A stretch of 64,000 nt of DNA from Portulaca oleracea (taxonomy: Eukaryota > Streptophyta > Magnoliopsida > Caryophyllales > Portulacaceae): positions 19,299,867-19,363,866 of the forward strand of contig CM055882.1 in assembly GCA_029582165.1 (NCBI GenBank), in the 5' to 3' direction. The notes under the pieces were generated by a model. It worked only from the letters and a program-made list of their open reading frames with translations, had not been told where the DNA came from and ran no database searches. The translations under genes and the position numbers were made by a program. This document shows, one piece after another, positions 34,501-45,013 of the stretch. Numbering within the stretch: the first letter of the stretch is position 1; each line of letters opens with the position of its first letter.

Positions 34501-34632
34501 TTTCGTCCTTCTCTTCGGAGAGGGGGGTGTTTGTATATGTGACTCCTTTTTTTTTTTTTTTTTGGTGGCCCTGCTTGGTGCAAATGTAAGATAAGAGCAA
34601 TTTGGGAGGGGTTGTGTTTAGAGCTTTTTGCA

Positions 34633-34700
34633 AGCTAAGGAAATGATTGCCGAATGTGTTGATATTTATAAGGTAAGTTGAGATCCTATTTCCACCTACC
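34633..34700 (-). promoter_or_regulatory. CCR core promoter: TATA box and AC-I element
   Basis: On the minus strand TATAAATA lies at 34670-34663, 163 bp upstream of the ATG, which predicts a leader of roughly 130-140 nt. ACCTACC (AC-I type MYB site) lies at 34694-34700 on the plus strand, about 24 bp upstream of the TATA box. AC elements are bound by lignin-pathway MYB factors in phenylpropanoid promoters and act in either orientation. Expression in lignifying tissue is inferred from the motif, not shown. Confidence 0.6.
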
Positions 34701-35029
34701 ACTTTTGCTATTAACAAGCTAATTCTTTTTTATATGTATATATCTTACTTGGTTAAAAGGACTAGGAGGTAATACAAAGAAGGGAAATACTAATTTATAA
34801 AACAGACAAAGTTGAGGGGTGTTGATACTTGATTAGTGAAAGGGAAATGTTGGACGAATAGAAAGTTACTTGTTTTAGGTTAAGCATTTATTTTTTAGGG
34901 TGAGAGTCTGAGAGATATTGGAGGAGCATGCGTTAGATATTGGAGGAGCATGCAACGCATGCCTAAAACCCAAATGCCATTTGACTTCATCCTAAATCCT
35001 AATACAAGAGAGTGTCGGTGTATGTAGTT

Positions 35030-35182
35030 TCTTCCATTAACAAGCTTCCCCTCTGTTTTTCCTTTGGATCCGTCGGAATCAGTCTCTCCATAAACTTTCG
35101 TTCATAGGGGTAAGGCTGCCTACATTAGGATCCCCTAGACCACGCTCAAACGTGTCACCTGAGTTGTTGTTGTTGTTGTTGT
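35030..35182 (+). mobile_element. SINE 3' portion, TS/Au type
   Basis: The segment reads AATCAGTCTCTCC, GGGGTAAGGCTGCCTACATT and CCCCTAGACCACGCTCAAACG, then ends in a (TTG)n tail at 35163-35182. These blocks and the TTG tail are diagnostic of the plant TS/Au SINE group. The tRNA-derived 5' part with A and B boxes is not evident, so it is probably 5'-truncated or strongly diverged. Confidence 0.75.
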
Positions 35183-35240
35183 ATATATATCATATATAGG
35201 GAAGATATCCATTGAGAACCACCCCTTATAATAAGATATC

Positions 35241-35307
<67 letters not shown>

Positions 35308-35310
<3 letters not shown>

Positions 35311-35845
35311 AAATTGGATTCTAATAATCCCTACTATCACAAATTGTATGACAATAATCCCTACTATCATTTTGGATTCTGGTGGTCCAAAAGAAAAATA
35401 AATTGTATTCTAGTGGTACCAAATCCATCACCACATTCTTTTTATTTTTTCCATGCCTACCCCATATTGTTTTTGTTTTTTTGGTTCCTACCCCTAGATA
35501 GGTAATGAAGTGTAGTTACTAAAACATTTTTTAAATTATTTTTTTGAGATTCCGAGCAATTATTATGATTTTTTAAAAGGAATAAAATTGAAAAAATCAT
35601 AAAAAAAATTGAAAACAAATTGAAAAAAATTGGGAGAAATGCTGTAAATTCATTAAAAATCGTGGTAAAGTGTTATACAAAGTTTTGAATCAAATGCAAC
35701 ACAAAATCTATGATATTTAGCGTATACACTCGATTTTGTCCCACTACAATACAATTTTTTTTTTTTTAACCACCAGAATCCAAAATGATAGTAGAGATTA
35801 TTGCCATACAATTTGGGATAGTAGGGATTATTAGAATCCAATATC

Positions 35846-35847
<2 letters not shown>
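35308..35847. mobile_element. MITE with 79-bp terminal arms, set in (TA)n
   Basis: Left arm 35308-35386 starts GGGAAATTGGATTCTAATAA and contains two ATAATCCCTACTATCA blocks. Right arm 35769-35847 is its inverted copy, ending ATTAGAATCCAATATCCC. Long (TA)n runs touch both outer ends (to about 35307 and from about 35848). Position inside (TA)n recalls Micron elements of rice, which target such repeats; homology to Micron is not claimed. Confidence 0.75.
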
Positions 35848-35911
<64 letters not shown>

Positions 35912-35987
35912 ACCACCAGAATCCAAAATGATAGTAGAGATTATTGCCATACAATTTGTGATAGTAAGGATTATTAGAATCCAATAT

Positions 35988-35990
<3 letters not shown>
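35912..35990. repeat. Solitary 79-bp arm of the same MITE
   Basis: It matches the right arm at 35769-35847 over its full 79 bp with few changes, starts ACCACCAGAATCC and ends CCAATATCCC. It is flanked on both sides by (TA)n. No second arm or internal sequence accompanies it. Confidence 0.75.

Positions 35991-35992
<2 letters not shown>

Positions 35993-36028
<36 letters not shown>
35993..36028. repeat. (TA)n microsatellite at the Copia 5' end
   Basis: This run replaces the first bases of the 5' LTR; the intact start TGTTAGAATTATA is seen only in the 3' LTR. Other (TA)n runs lie at about 35246-35307, 35853-35908, 51606-51632 and 54605-54657. Confidence 0.8.
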
Positions 36029-36030
<2 letters not shown>

Positions 36031-36253
36031 TGGTAGCAAATTATTTTTCTTTTCTCTAGGTAGTTATCTGTTTTGTTCTTCTTTATTTTCTTTGTTTCTT
36101 GGGCCGGTTGTTTAGGACTAGAAGGCTTTAAATACTCAGCCTGGGTCCTTCCTTTTCTCTCAAATTTGTATGTTCTATTTTCCCTCTCAATGAAATTCAA
36201 AATTTCTTTCATTGCTCTCTGATTCTCAGTTTCACCATAAGTGAAACTTTACA
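36029..36253 (+). repeat. 5' LTR of split Copia element
   Basis: It aligns with the 3' LTR from GTGGTAGC onward (shared TTTTCTTTTCTCTAGGTAGT, GGTTGTTTAGG and GGGTCCTTCCTTTTCTC) and ends ACTTTACA at the PBS. TTTAAATACTCAGCC near 36130 may be the TATA-like region. The first ~13 bp are lost to (TA)n. Confidence 0.85.
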
Positions 36254-36266
36254 TGGTATCAGAGCC
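36254..36266 (+). other. Copia primer binding site
   Basis: TGGTATCAGAGCC follows the LTR end without a spacer and is complementary to the 3' end of initiator-Met tRNA. Confidence 0.88.
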
Positions 36267-36301
36267 TTTACAGGCTAAGATCCATTTCTTCCTTTCTCGC
36301 G

Positions 36302-38714
36302 ATGTCTGAAACATCAAAATCTTCTTTTGTTCCGGATCCTGGTGATCATCTCTACATACATCTTTCCGACCAACCGGGGATGTCCTTGGTGGTTGAACCT
36401 TTCTTAGGCGACGACTTCGATACTTGGAGGAGGTCAGCAACCGTCGCCCTCTCTGCAAAGAACAAGATTGCATTGTCAATGGAAACCTACCAAGGCTAGG
36501 AGTTGATGATCCTTGTCTCCCTTATTGAAAAAGAGGAAATGATATGGTTCTTTCCTGGATTCTGAATTCCTTGCAAAAGAATATTCGAGACAGTGTTTTG
36601 TATTCTATAATCGCACAGGATTTGTGGAAGGATATAATAGAAAGATTCGGTCAAGCAAACAAAGCAAAGCTATATTCAATTCAACAAAAAAATATCAAGA
36701 TTATCTCAAGATTCTATGGATACAGTGACCTATTATACATTGGCGAAGAAGTTGTGGGAAGAAATAGGAGTTGTCACCAATTTTCCATCTTGCTAGTGTG
36801 AAAAATGTACCTACAAACCTAAAATCAACAAGCAATTTGAGGTACATTTTGAATAGCAAAAGCTCTTCCAATTCTTGATGGGCCTAAACGACAGCTATAC
36901 AAACACAAGAGGAAACATTTTGATGATGAGCCCTCTGCCTTCTTTGAGCCAGGTCTATGCTATTTTATCTCAAGAAGAGAAATAAAGGCAGGTAAGAGAT
37001 CATGATGGTTCTCTAAATGATTCAGCTTCCTTCTATGCTAACAAGAGTTCACAGAGAAATCAATCCGAAGCTAGACCTCTTGAGAAGAATCAAGAAGCCA
37101 AGAAATCAAATTTGTTTTGTGATCACTACAAGAAACCTAGCCATACAATCGATAGATGGTACAAGATCTATGGATATCCTCCAAAGAATCAAAACAAATC
37201 ACAATATAGGCCTTCTGATCAACAGAATACCAGGAGACAAGCTAATGCTGCTTGGCAAAAGATAGATAGGTCCACGGCAGGAGAAAATGATCACTGCTTC
37301 TTCACCACATTTTTCACTGAATAAAGATCAGGCAAAGCAACTCCTCCAGCAACTTCTGCGGACCCTTACCAATGAGTCATTTTCTTCCAATCTCGTGACA
37401 GAAACTGACACTTTGTCAAGTAACATCAAAACTCTTTCCTCGAAACATATGTAAAATGTTGTTGCTTGTTTTTGTGATTTGACCGAAAGTGATTGGATAT
37501 TAGACTCCGGGGCCACTTATCACATGTGTGGGAACAAGAATACTATGCATTCTGTAAGAAACTTGGACAAACCTGTTAATGTAACTCTGCCTGATGGAAA
37601 TGAGGTCCTTGTTAAACAATTTGGGAAGGTAGCTCTCACAAAGAATATGGCATTGAATAATGTCTTATATGTTCCCCATTTCAAGTTCAATTTGATATCA
37701 GTCAAGAGCTTGTGCAGACAGTTGCATTGTACTGTTACTTTTAGTGAAAATGATTGTGTAATGCAGGCCCCTTCATTGAGGAGGCCAATGGCTCTTGGTA
37801 AAGAAGCAGAAGGCCTATATTTCTTGGATAGAAAACTGTTGCAAGATCACCTTAATACTTCAAAAGATTTTAGTAATAATGGAATTGTAAAACATGATGA
37901 GGTTGTTGCTTCTGTTAAGAGTGATTTTTGGCATGAGCGTTTAGGACACATATCAAGTGCTAGGATGAAATTGTTGCCTATATGTACTTCTGATTCTCAT
38001 ATTGATAATTATGATGTTTGTCATAAAGCAAAGCAAAAGTGTTTACCTTTTCAGACTAGCAACATCTCCACTACTAAATGTTTTGAGTTGATACATGTTG
38101 ATAATTGGGGTCCCTTTCATGCAGCAAGCTATTCTGGACATAAATACTTTTTGACCATTGTAGATGATTTCACAAGGTGTACTTGGACTCACCTTTTGGC
38201 CACAAAGCATTAATCCTTTAGCTTATTACAATCTTGTGTAACCATGGTAAAGAATCAATATGGTGCAAATGTCAAAAGAATTAGATATGACAATGCCTTA
38301 GAAATAGGGAAGAGTAATCAAGCTATTGATTACTTTGCTGAGAAAGGAATTCTCCATGAAACTAGTTGCACACAAAGACCTCAACAAAATGGAGTTGTTG
38401 AGAGAAAACATAGACACTTGCTGGAAGTTGTTAGGGCTGTCATGTTTCAGTTTGAAATGCCTTTAAAATTCTGGGGAGAAAGTATTCTAATTGCTACTTA
38501 TCTTATAAATAGGATGTCCACTCCCCTATTAGGAAATAAATCCTCTTTTGAAAGATTGTTTGGAAAGAAACCTCCCTATGATCACTTAAGAGTCTTTGGT
38601 TGTCAGTGTTATATACCCTCAAACATGGGAGAGATAAATTTCAAGAAAGGGCAGAAAAGTGTGTGTTTGTTGGATACCCTCAAGGAAGAAAAGCTTATAA
38701 GCTCTACTCTTTGA
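36302..38714 (+). pseudogene. Copia gag, protease and integrase, broken
   Basis: Gag starts at ATG 36302 with DHLYIHLSDQPGMSLV and DFDTWRRSATVALSAKNK (Copia gag N-terminus), then stops at 36499. Later pieces continue in other frames. A zinc knuckle near 37112 (CDHYKKPSHTIDRWYK) has lost its second and last Cys. Protease motif DSGATYHM is at about 37503. The long frame 37479-38213 also has FWHERLGHIS (pre-integrase) and IHVDNWGP and VDDFTR of the integrase core. After a TAA the core resumes at 38244 with RYDNALEI and PQQNGVVERKHRHLL. The frame stops where the Athila-like element entered, within the expected ...YKLYSL segment. Confidence 0.88.
38710..38714. repeat. Target site duplication, left copy
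   Basis: TTTGA here is repeated at 49525-49529. Removing the insert plus one copy restores the Copia reading order from LYSL to TTNKFIISRDVIFHE. Confidence 0.92.
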
Positions 38715-40348
38715 TGTAACGTGGTTTGTAGGACCTCGGTATTGTCGTTCTCTCTCAGGGAGCTGGCGGCCTTGGTCATAGGAACTAGGTCAATGGTCGG
38801 GTCGAGATTGCTAAGGTAAGGATATCGGTTTGAAAAGGGTCACAACGCAACAAAGAAACCTAAGGTCGGTCAACGAATGGAAAATGGGCTTCAGAGGCTT
38901 TTCGGGATGCAAACGGGGATGAGGAAATGGGTTTTGCAACAAGGGAATAACAAGAAGGGAGAACCAAGTGACAATTCCGTTAGAAAATACCAGCCGAGCT
39001 TCCTCTTTCGAGAATAGTCCGGATTAACTTCTCCAAAGTCCATTGACAGACCCGGAGGGTTAATGAAACGGAATTTCCTAGTTAGCCTCTATTCACTTCC
39101 ATGAATAGAGTACTAACTATCCCAATTCCCACCTTCTAACACAAGTGTTGGATGTATTCGGGAGCTTTCGAACCCAAATACATCCCACTTGAGGGAAGGA
39201 AAGGAATGGGAAATTGATTTCCCAACCAATTACCCACTAATATTGCTAACCGAACCTAACCACCCATTCACACCTATAATTACCCCCTAACCCATAGGGT
39301 TTCTAGCCACTAATCATGATAAAAACTAAGCTAACAACATCCAACCCAAACCTAAACATAATTTCTAACATCAAACAACCATAAACAAGCAAGAACAATG
39401 AAATACCAAGCAAAGCAATTAAGAACAAGCAAAGTAATTAGCAAGGTAATTAATAAAAGAGTTAAGGGAAGAGAATACTTATCAAAATGCTGTAGATGAA
39501 CAATAGAAAGCAATAAAAGGATGATCCAACAATCTTTCAATTGATTGAATACCCAAATCTTCAATAACATACACAAATCTCCAAAACCCTAGATTAATCT
39601 TTCACTAATCTCCCTCTAAAATCCACTAATTACAAGCTGGAAAAAATGTCTAAGTCTAACCCTAGATAAGTCGAGTCTCCTCTAAGACGAATCCTCTTCC
39701 AAAAATGGCAGCAAAAGAGTCTATTTATACATGGGGTAAAAATGCCTAAAACACAGCGTTGAAGGCCGAAGAGTCGCAGCCCAGCAAGGGGGTCGTGGGC
39801 GCGACCAACCCCCGTCGCGGGCACGACGAGCGAAAACTCACGGGCGATTCTTCTCTTCGAGGCGTCGTGGCTACGGTGTCCAAAGACCGTGGGCACGGTC
39901 TTTCCCGATCCCAAAGACACGCCCACTATGGCTACGGTGGCCATGACCGTGGCCACGGTCACTCGCGACTTCCAGTGCACTCTGGGCGTAGCGGGTGCTA
40001 CGCCATTCGTGACGGGGGCTACGCTCCGGCTTCCCTTCCCTTTGTTCTTCCTTCCTTCCGAAGCATGTAACGCTCGATTCGAAGGTCGTAGCATGCGTTA
40101 CTTCACTAATCGGCACCAAAGGTCGGGAGTGTGGTCCCGAGTCAACTCCGTCTCGGTTTTCGGTCCAGCTCGGCTCGGGAAAATCGCCAAGAATGCTATA
40201 AAAAGGCTCGTTTTTCTACGTTTTTGGTGAAAACTCCAAAATCTACAAAATAATCAAAAACACATTAAAAGCTATGAAACTAAACCACGAAACGAGTTAA
40301 AAGCCTAAGGATTTAGGCGGTATTTAGACACAAATATGGGTCTAAACA
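38715..40348 (-). repeat. 3' LTR of the Athila-like element (left copy)
   Basis: On the minus strand it carries GC palindromes from 40022 to 39792, then TATAAATA at 39729-39722, 63 bp further on. Palindromes include GTCGTGGGCGCGAC (39792), GTCGCGGGCACGAC (39814), ACCGTGGGCACGGT (39886), a perfect 18-bp palindrome TGACCGTGGCCACGGTCA (39944-39961) and GTAGCGGGTGCTAC (39988). Plus- and minus-strand frames over this part are artefacts of GC content. Confidence 0.92.
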
Positions 40349-40387
40349 CCCCCCCCACACTTAAACTTTTGCTCATCCCGAGTAAAA
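40349..40387 (-). other. Polypurine tract and hairpin next to the 3' LTR
   Basis: On the minus strand AAGTGTGGGGGGGG leads directly to the TGTTTAGACC end of the LTR, the expected plus-strand primer site. On the plus strand an 8-bp stem follows, TTTTGCTC (40367-40374) and GAGTAAAA (40380-40387), with loop ATCCC and one G-T pair. Confidence 0.75.
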
Positions 40388-42620
40388 CAAAACAAAACAA
40401 ATAAGAAAACTAAACACCAACTCCTCTGTCGTGGGAGGAAACGAGTGCATTTAGCGTATGCACCAAGACCTTTGAACCCCCCGGAAGCCCGGGTGGACGA
40501 GATGGACTCGTGAGGGTTTGTAGCGGATGTACCCACAAAAGCCAAAGAAAAAGAAGAGAGGGAAAGTGAAAACAAAACCGAAGAAAACAAAAGAAAAACA
40601 AAGGCTTTGATTCACAAGATCTCGCAATCCAAACTAAGAAAACGTGATTAAACCTCCCAAAGTAACTGTTAGGAGCACCTCACAACACCTAGCTCAGATA
40701 AAGGTCGATCTTAAAGATTTTTCAACTCCCTTCACCTTATATCAAGCGAAACCCCACATGAAAAGGTTTTAACGGGAACCAAAAGACTCTAAAAACTCGC
40801 GTCCGAATTTGAAAACAACGAAACAACTAAGAGAAGCATTTCCCTCCCTCGCATTTGGTCGCCCTTGGCTTGGTGAGGGCCGTAGGTGATGCAAGGGGAG
40901 GCCCCACTCTTTTAAGAAGCAAAAACTTTTTCTTTTCTTTCTTTTTGAGTTGGAATTACCAACAAAAATTGCTTTTCTTTTTCTCACTTTTTTTTTCTTT
41001 TTGGTTTTTAGAAGTCGGTATTAGCCTTACTTTCGGGAATTGGACGGCCCATATAAGGGGTATACCCTCCCAACACGGTCTTTTCCATTTGCCTCTCCGT
41101 CGCAAAGCGATATGGGAGGAGGGTTAAGGGGTATCCATGCCGTACCACGAATACCGGGCTCGTGTAGGTTGGCTAAGTGTGGGTGGTTATGTCTACAGCG
41201 ACACGCTCCACTTATTCAAGTTATTATATTTTAAGGAAGCTTTTCTTTCTTTTCTTTTCTTTTTGCACCTTTTTTTGCTTTTGCTAAACGAGAAACAAAA
41301 TAAACCCGGACACAACCTCCTAAAACCTCCTGGTTCCAGCAAAAAGAGAAAGGAACGGGGGTCTCACTAGACACTTAATGAAAGGAATTTATTAAGGGTA
41401 AGTCTCGACTAGAACCCGAATTAGGGTCGAAAATGCTCCAACCGGTTACTTTTAAAGAAGTTTAAGAACGACTTCTCAACTTCAATAACGAGATCCAGGA
41501 AACAAAACCAAACAAAGACAAACGAAAAGAAAAACTGAAAAGGTTTTCACTCCCTTTTTTCTCCTTTTTCACACGAAAATTTTCAAATTTTAGCAAAAAC
41601 TAGGAAAACAAGGAACAAAATGACTAGGTGATCTACCCTTGAAGCAGAATATCTCCCCCCCCCCCCACACTTAAAACTCCACAATGTCCTCATTGTGGGA
41701 AGGTGTCACATGAAAAGGGTAGAGAACCTACGAAACACAAACAAAAACAACTAGCAAGTAGAAATGGTGGCGACCCGAGCCCACACGACTCCAACAGCAA
41801 TATATCCAAACACAAACACTCAAAGGGGTTCGCCACCCAAAAGAAAATCAAGCATGCAGCATGGATCAATATATATACACAACAAAGAATGCGGAAAGAG
41901 GTTACCTCGAGGTCTTCAATTTATTAACGAACCAATCCGCGATCCAGGGAAAACATCACACTTTGGTTAGGAATAAACAAGAAAAACATAGTAAGTGTGA
42001 ATGTCGCATGCATAAAAGAAAAAGAGCAAAAATAGAAAAAATAAACAAGACACTAGAGACTAAACACTAAAGAACGACCAACTATTCACAACATGTACAG
42101 TGACACTAACTGACCTCAACCCCGAATCTCACTAGTTTGAGGCGGGAATCGAGGGTGAAACAACTCTCGTAACTGGCAGAACCAATGATGAAGCAATGAA
42201 TGCGAAATAACTCAACCCATGGGGAGAACGAACTCAACAAAACCGACTAACCAGCATACTTTCCCTCCAACTTTCCAATAAAGCACCCCCCACACTTATC
42301 TAACACTAACAGTGTAAATAAAATCAATAGAGTAAAGTGGGAGCGGGGACACTTACAAATTATTGCTCGGATCCTCCCGGGGGAGGATATGGGTGATATG
42401 GGAAGTAGGTGGGATAATAGTTGTTGATGTACTCCGGTGGTGCTGGGGGATGGTTCGCAATGGAGTAATGGTAATACCCCGCCACGATCAATCGGTTCTC
42501 ATTGCTCAAAATACCCCTCGTGCCACTGAAGTGTAGACTGTTGGGCAGGTATCAGATCTTGTTGGGTTTCCAACAAGTTGTTTTGACGCTGGAGTATCGC
42601 TCATTGCTCTCGAAGGTCAA
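40388..42620. other. Non-coding 3' internal region of the Athila-like element
   Basis: No frame here is recognisable. It contains two further copies of the polypurine-tract-plus-hairpin module: 41655-41698 (twelve C, ACACTTAAAACT, then CCACAATG-TCCT-CATTGTGG) and 42285-42315 (CACCCCCCACACTTATC, then ACACT-AAC-AGTGT). Long T-rich and A-rich stretches surround these. Confidence 0.6.
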
Positions 42621-42627
42621 CTCTCAA

Positions 42628-43863
42628 TTATTCAAATTGAGAGTTAAGATGCTCAAATGAAGCTTCCCATGGGTGACTCTGACTTCCACTAGCTTCACCG
42701 TGGCCGGCATACTCCTCTTCTTCCTCGTCATTTTCGTCTTCTTCCCCTCCTTCCTCAATGTCCTCCTCTTCTTCTTCACCACTAGACCCATCCGGACCAC
42801 CAACCTTGCGGTCACTAGGAACTTGACCACAAGACCAGTTGCGTTTCTTCGTGATATCCAACCACTCCTCGGCATGGTCCGGATCTAAAAGAATCTTCGT
42901 GTTGTTGTCGTGTCCATGGCAATAGATCGTGGCAGTCGGGTGCTTGGCGAGGATGTTCATTTTCTGCAACCGCACCTTGTCGATAGGATCCGGATCAAAG
43001 CGCGGTTTCCACTTCTTCAAATAGTTCCCAAAACCTTCCTGAACTAGGAAGTGGCAAATGATGTGCCCCATCCCGATAGTAGTGGGTCGGGTTTCCGTGC
43101 TAATCTCTCGGAGACAGTGTAGAATGCAAGATCCGGTGTTGACCTGCTTACCCCTTATGGCATTTTAGATCACAAAAAGATCATCCTTTCAAACCTTGGG
43201 GTGTCCGTCATCTCTCCCAAACACCGAACAGGTCACAACTCTGTGGAAGATTCGAACAATTGGGTTGCAGAAGTCACGCCCCTTAGAGTTTCGGGGGCAA
43301 TGATATCGGGGATATTCGCCCCTCATACCAAGGTTCATTCTCCTCCAACAGGTTAAGTCCATCATTGCCTGCTACTCATTAAAATTCGCGCATCGCTCAT
43401 AGAGTTTCCAATCCTCGGGCAACCCCAACCGTCGGCAAAAACGCTTCAAGTTGCATAACTTGTCTTTGTTGGCGACCCGGTATTCAAAATACACATCTTT
43501 CGTGCCATCATTGTGAACCTTCAAGGAGCTTAAAAATTTGAGGACAGGTTGATCCACAACCGACTCGTCAATCATAATGAATACCTCCCAGCCAAGAACA
43601 CCAATGAGGTAATCGAAGCTCGGCTTGCAATGGATGGCTTCAATTGTCGCCGCATCATAAATATCCGGTGCACATATTTTCCATGCTTGGAACATTTCAT
43701 ACCGTCGTTTATGTTCTTCATCCCGGAAAGTCACATCTGCATCTGGTTCACACCGAATTAGTGTGGGCGTTTGCGCTTTGTAACGATCCTTTGTGAATGA
43801 GGATGGTCCCGGTTGCGAAGAAGAAGCTTCCTCGACTCGTGAACGCTTGTTCCTTCCACTCAT
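42628..43863 (-). pseudogene. ATHILA ORF-1-type frame, three internal stops
   Basis: From ATG at 43863 (MSGRNKRSRVEEASSSQPG) the frame runs about 411 codons to a stop at 42628, broken by in-frame TAG (43374-43372), TGA and TAA. Both open pieces (43956-43372 and 43071-42628) are in one frame, so only point changes separate them. Segments such as NPIVRIFHRVVTCSVFGR, the WKICAPDIYDAATIEA region and a strongly acidic tail (EEEEEDIEEGGEEDENDEEE) fit the ATHILA ORF-1 family of plant retroelements, whose role is unknown. It sits downstream of gag, in the env-like position. The longer upstream start at 43956 lacks similarity and I prefer 43863. Confidence 0.75.
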
Positions 43864-43956
43864 GATGAACAAAAGCAAGACTTGGCAAGAATTTTGCAAA
43901 TAGCAGTGCCTAAATTCAAAGGTAACCCAAAAAGAATCGACACAAGCAACAAACAC

Positions 43957-44835
43957 GTGAGTTTGAAAAGCATATGCACAAAAATCACAAGGAATTACCT
44001 CAGATCAGAGCACTTGGACGTGTAATCACCAAGGAGGACAACTTTTGCTTGTCAAAAGGAACCAAACACACAGCATATACAAACAGCACGCACAAATAGC
44101 ACAGGGACAACTTACTAACTCAGCTCATAATGTAAGTGTGTGTGAAAATCAACCAAACTCTTAGCAAAAACAGAATGTGTGTGCTGGAACATATGAGAAA
44201 CAGCAGCTAAACACACCAAAGCCAAGAAATTGCACAGTATGTACACAAAAAATGTCAAAAACAGCTCAAAGGTGGGTGTGTGTGTGTGAATTGACGAGAA
44301 TCTCACTGTTCTGCTAGTGTGCGTGTGTTGTAACAGATGAAAGATAGCAACCAATCACACAAACACTAAGCAAGACAAACAGCAAATAGAAAACACAAAC
44401 ACGAATCTAACTCAGCAAACAACAAGGCAGAATGTGAGTAAAAAAATGACAAATTCGAACCCAACTCAGCAGGACATGACGAACAGACCAAATGCAGATG
44501 AGAGGGGAAGGGATTGCGCACAATTAAGACAAGAAATACCTCACTTAGATGTGTATACCAATTAGTCGAACAATGTAGCACAGCTGAACGAACTCGCGTG
44601 AATTGAATCCTCAAAGAAGACTTGACAAGCATGGGAAGAATTAGGGTTTGGATCGAAAAAATGGAGAAGAAGGGGGAATCGAATTGATGAATGAGAGGGA
44701 TGGAATAGGTGTGAGTGAGAGTTTTGTCGCAGGTGTAGGTGTTTAGAGAGGGAGAGTGTCGAAGGAGAAGGAAAAGAAATGAGAAAAGTGGAAGAAAATC
44801 GGGATTTTTAGGCCGAAAATATTCGCTGACAGTGT
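43957..44835 (-). promoter_or_regulatory. Putative leader of the ORF-1-type frame
   Basis: Reading the minus strand from 44835, a CCTAAAAATCCC stretch is followed by a CT-rich leader (CTCCCTCTCTAAACACC, CTCATTCATCAATTCG), AAACCCTAATTCTTCCC and ATG at 44632, which opens an 88-codon frame with no recognised domain. About 500 bp of AT-rich DNA then lead to the ORF-1 start. This looks like a plant promoter-leader rather than coding sequence, but transcription is not shown. Introns are possible. Confidence 0.35.
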
Positions 44836-45013
44836 CAGGTCGCGGGCGCGACCTGTCTGGAGCGGTTGGGAGCGCTGGCGTGTTGGGCGTTGCAGCGCGT
44901 GACCGTGTGCACGGTATTCTTCACCGTAGCTGCGGTGAGCTCCTGGCGCTGACTGCTGCTGTTGTTGCTTGCTGCGGTGTAGCGGGTGCTACACATCAGG
45001 TAGCGCCTGCTAC
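44836..45013 (-). promoter_or_regulatory. Internal copy of the LTR palindrome array
   Basis: Five palindromes lie inside the element body, not in an LTR: CAGGTCGCG-GG-CGCGACCTG (44836-44855), ACCGTG-TG-CACGGT (44902-44915), ACCGTA-GC-TGCGGT (44923-44936), GTAGCG-GG-TGCTAC (44979-44992) and GTAGCG-CC-TGCTAC (45000-45013). The classes and their order (GTCG, ACCG, GTAG) are those of the flanking LTRs. On the minus strand they precede the leader of the ORF-1 frame. Confidence 0.65.

Noticed and set aside
39630..40230. Several 80-154-codon frames on both strands (also 48796-49429)
   Set aside because: They fall in the LTR palindrome region, occur on both strands and recur in both LTR copies; the GC-rich palindromes lack stops by chance.
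41040..41370. Small plus-strand frames in the Athila-like 3' region
   Set aside because: Antisense to the element and without recognisable similarity.
44115..44632. 79- and 88-codon minus frames inside the Athila-like element as env-like genes
   Set aside because: No signal peptide, membrane span pattern or similarity; they lie in the putative leader of the ORF-1 frame.
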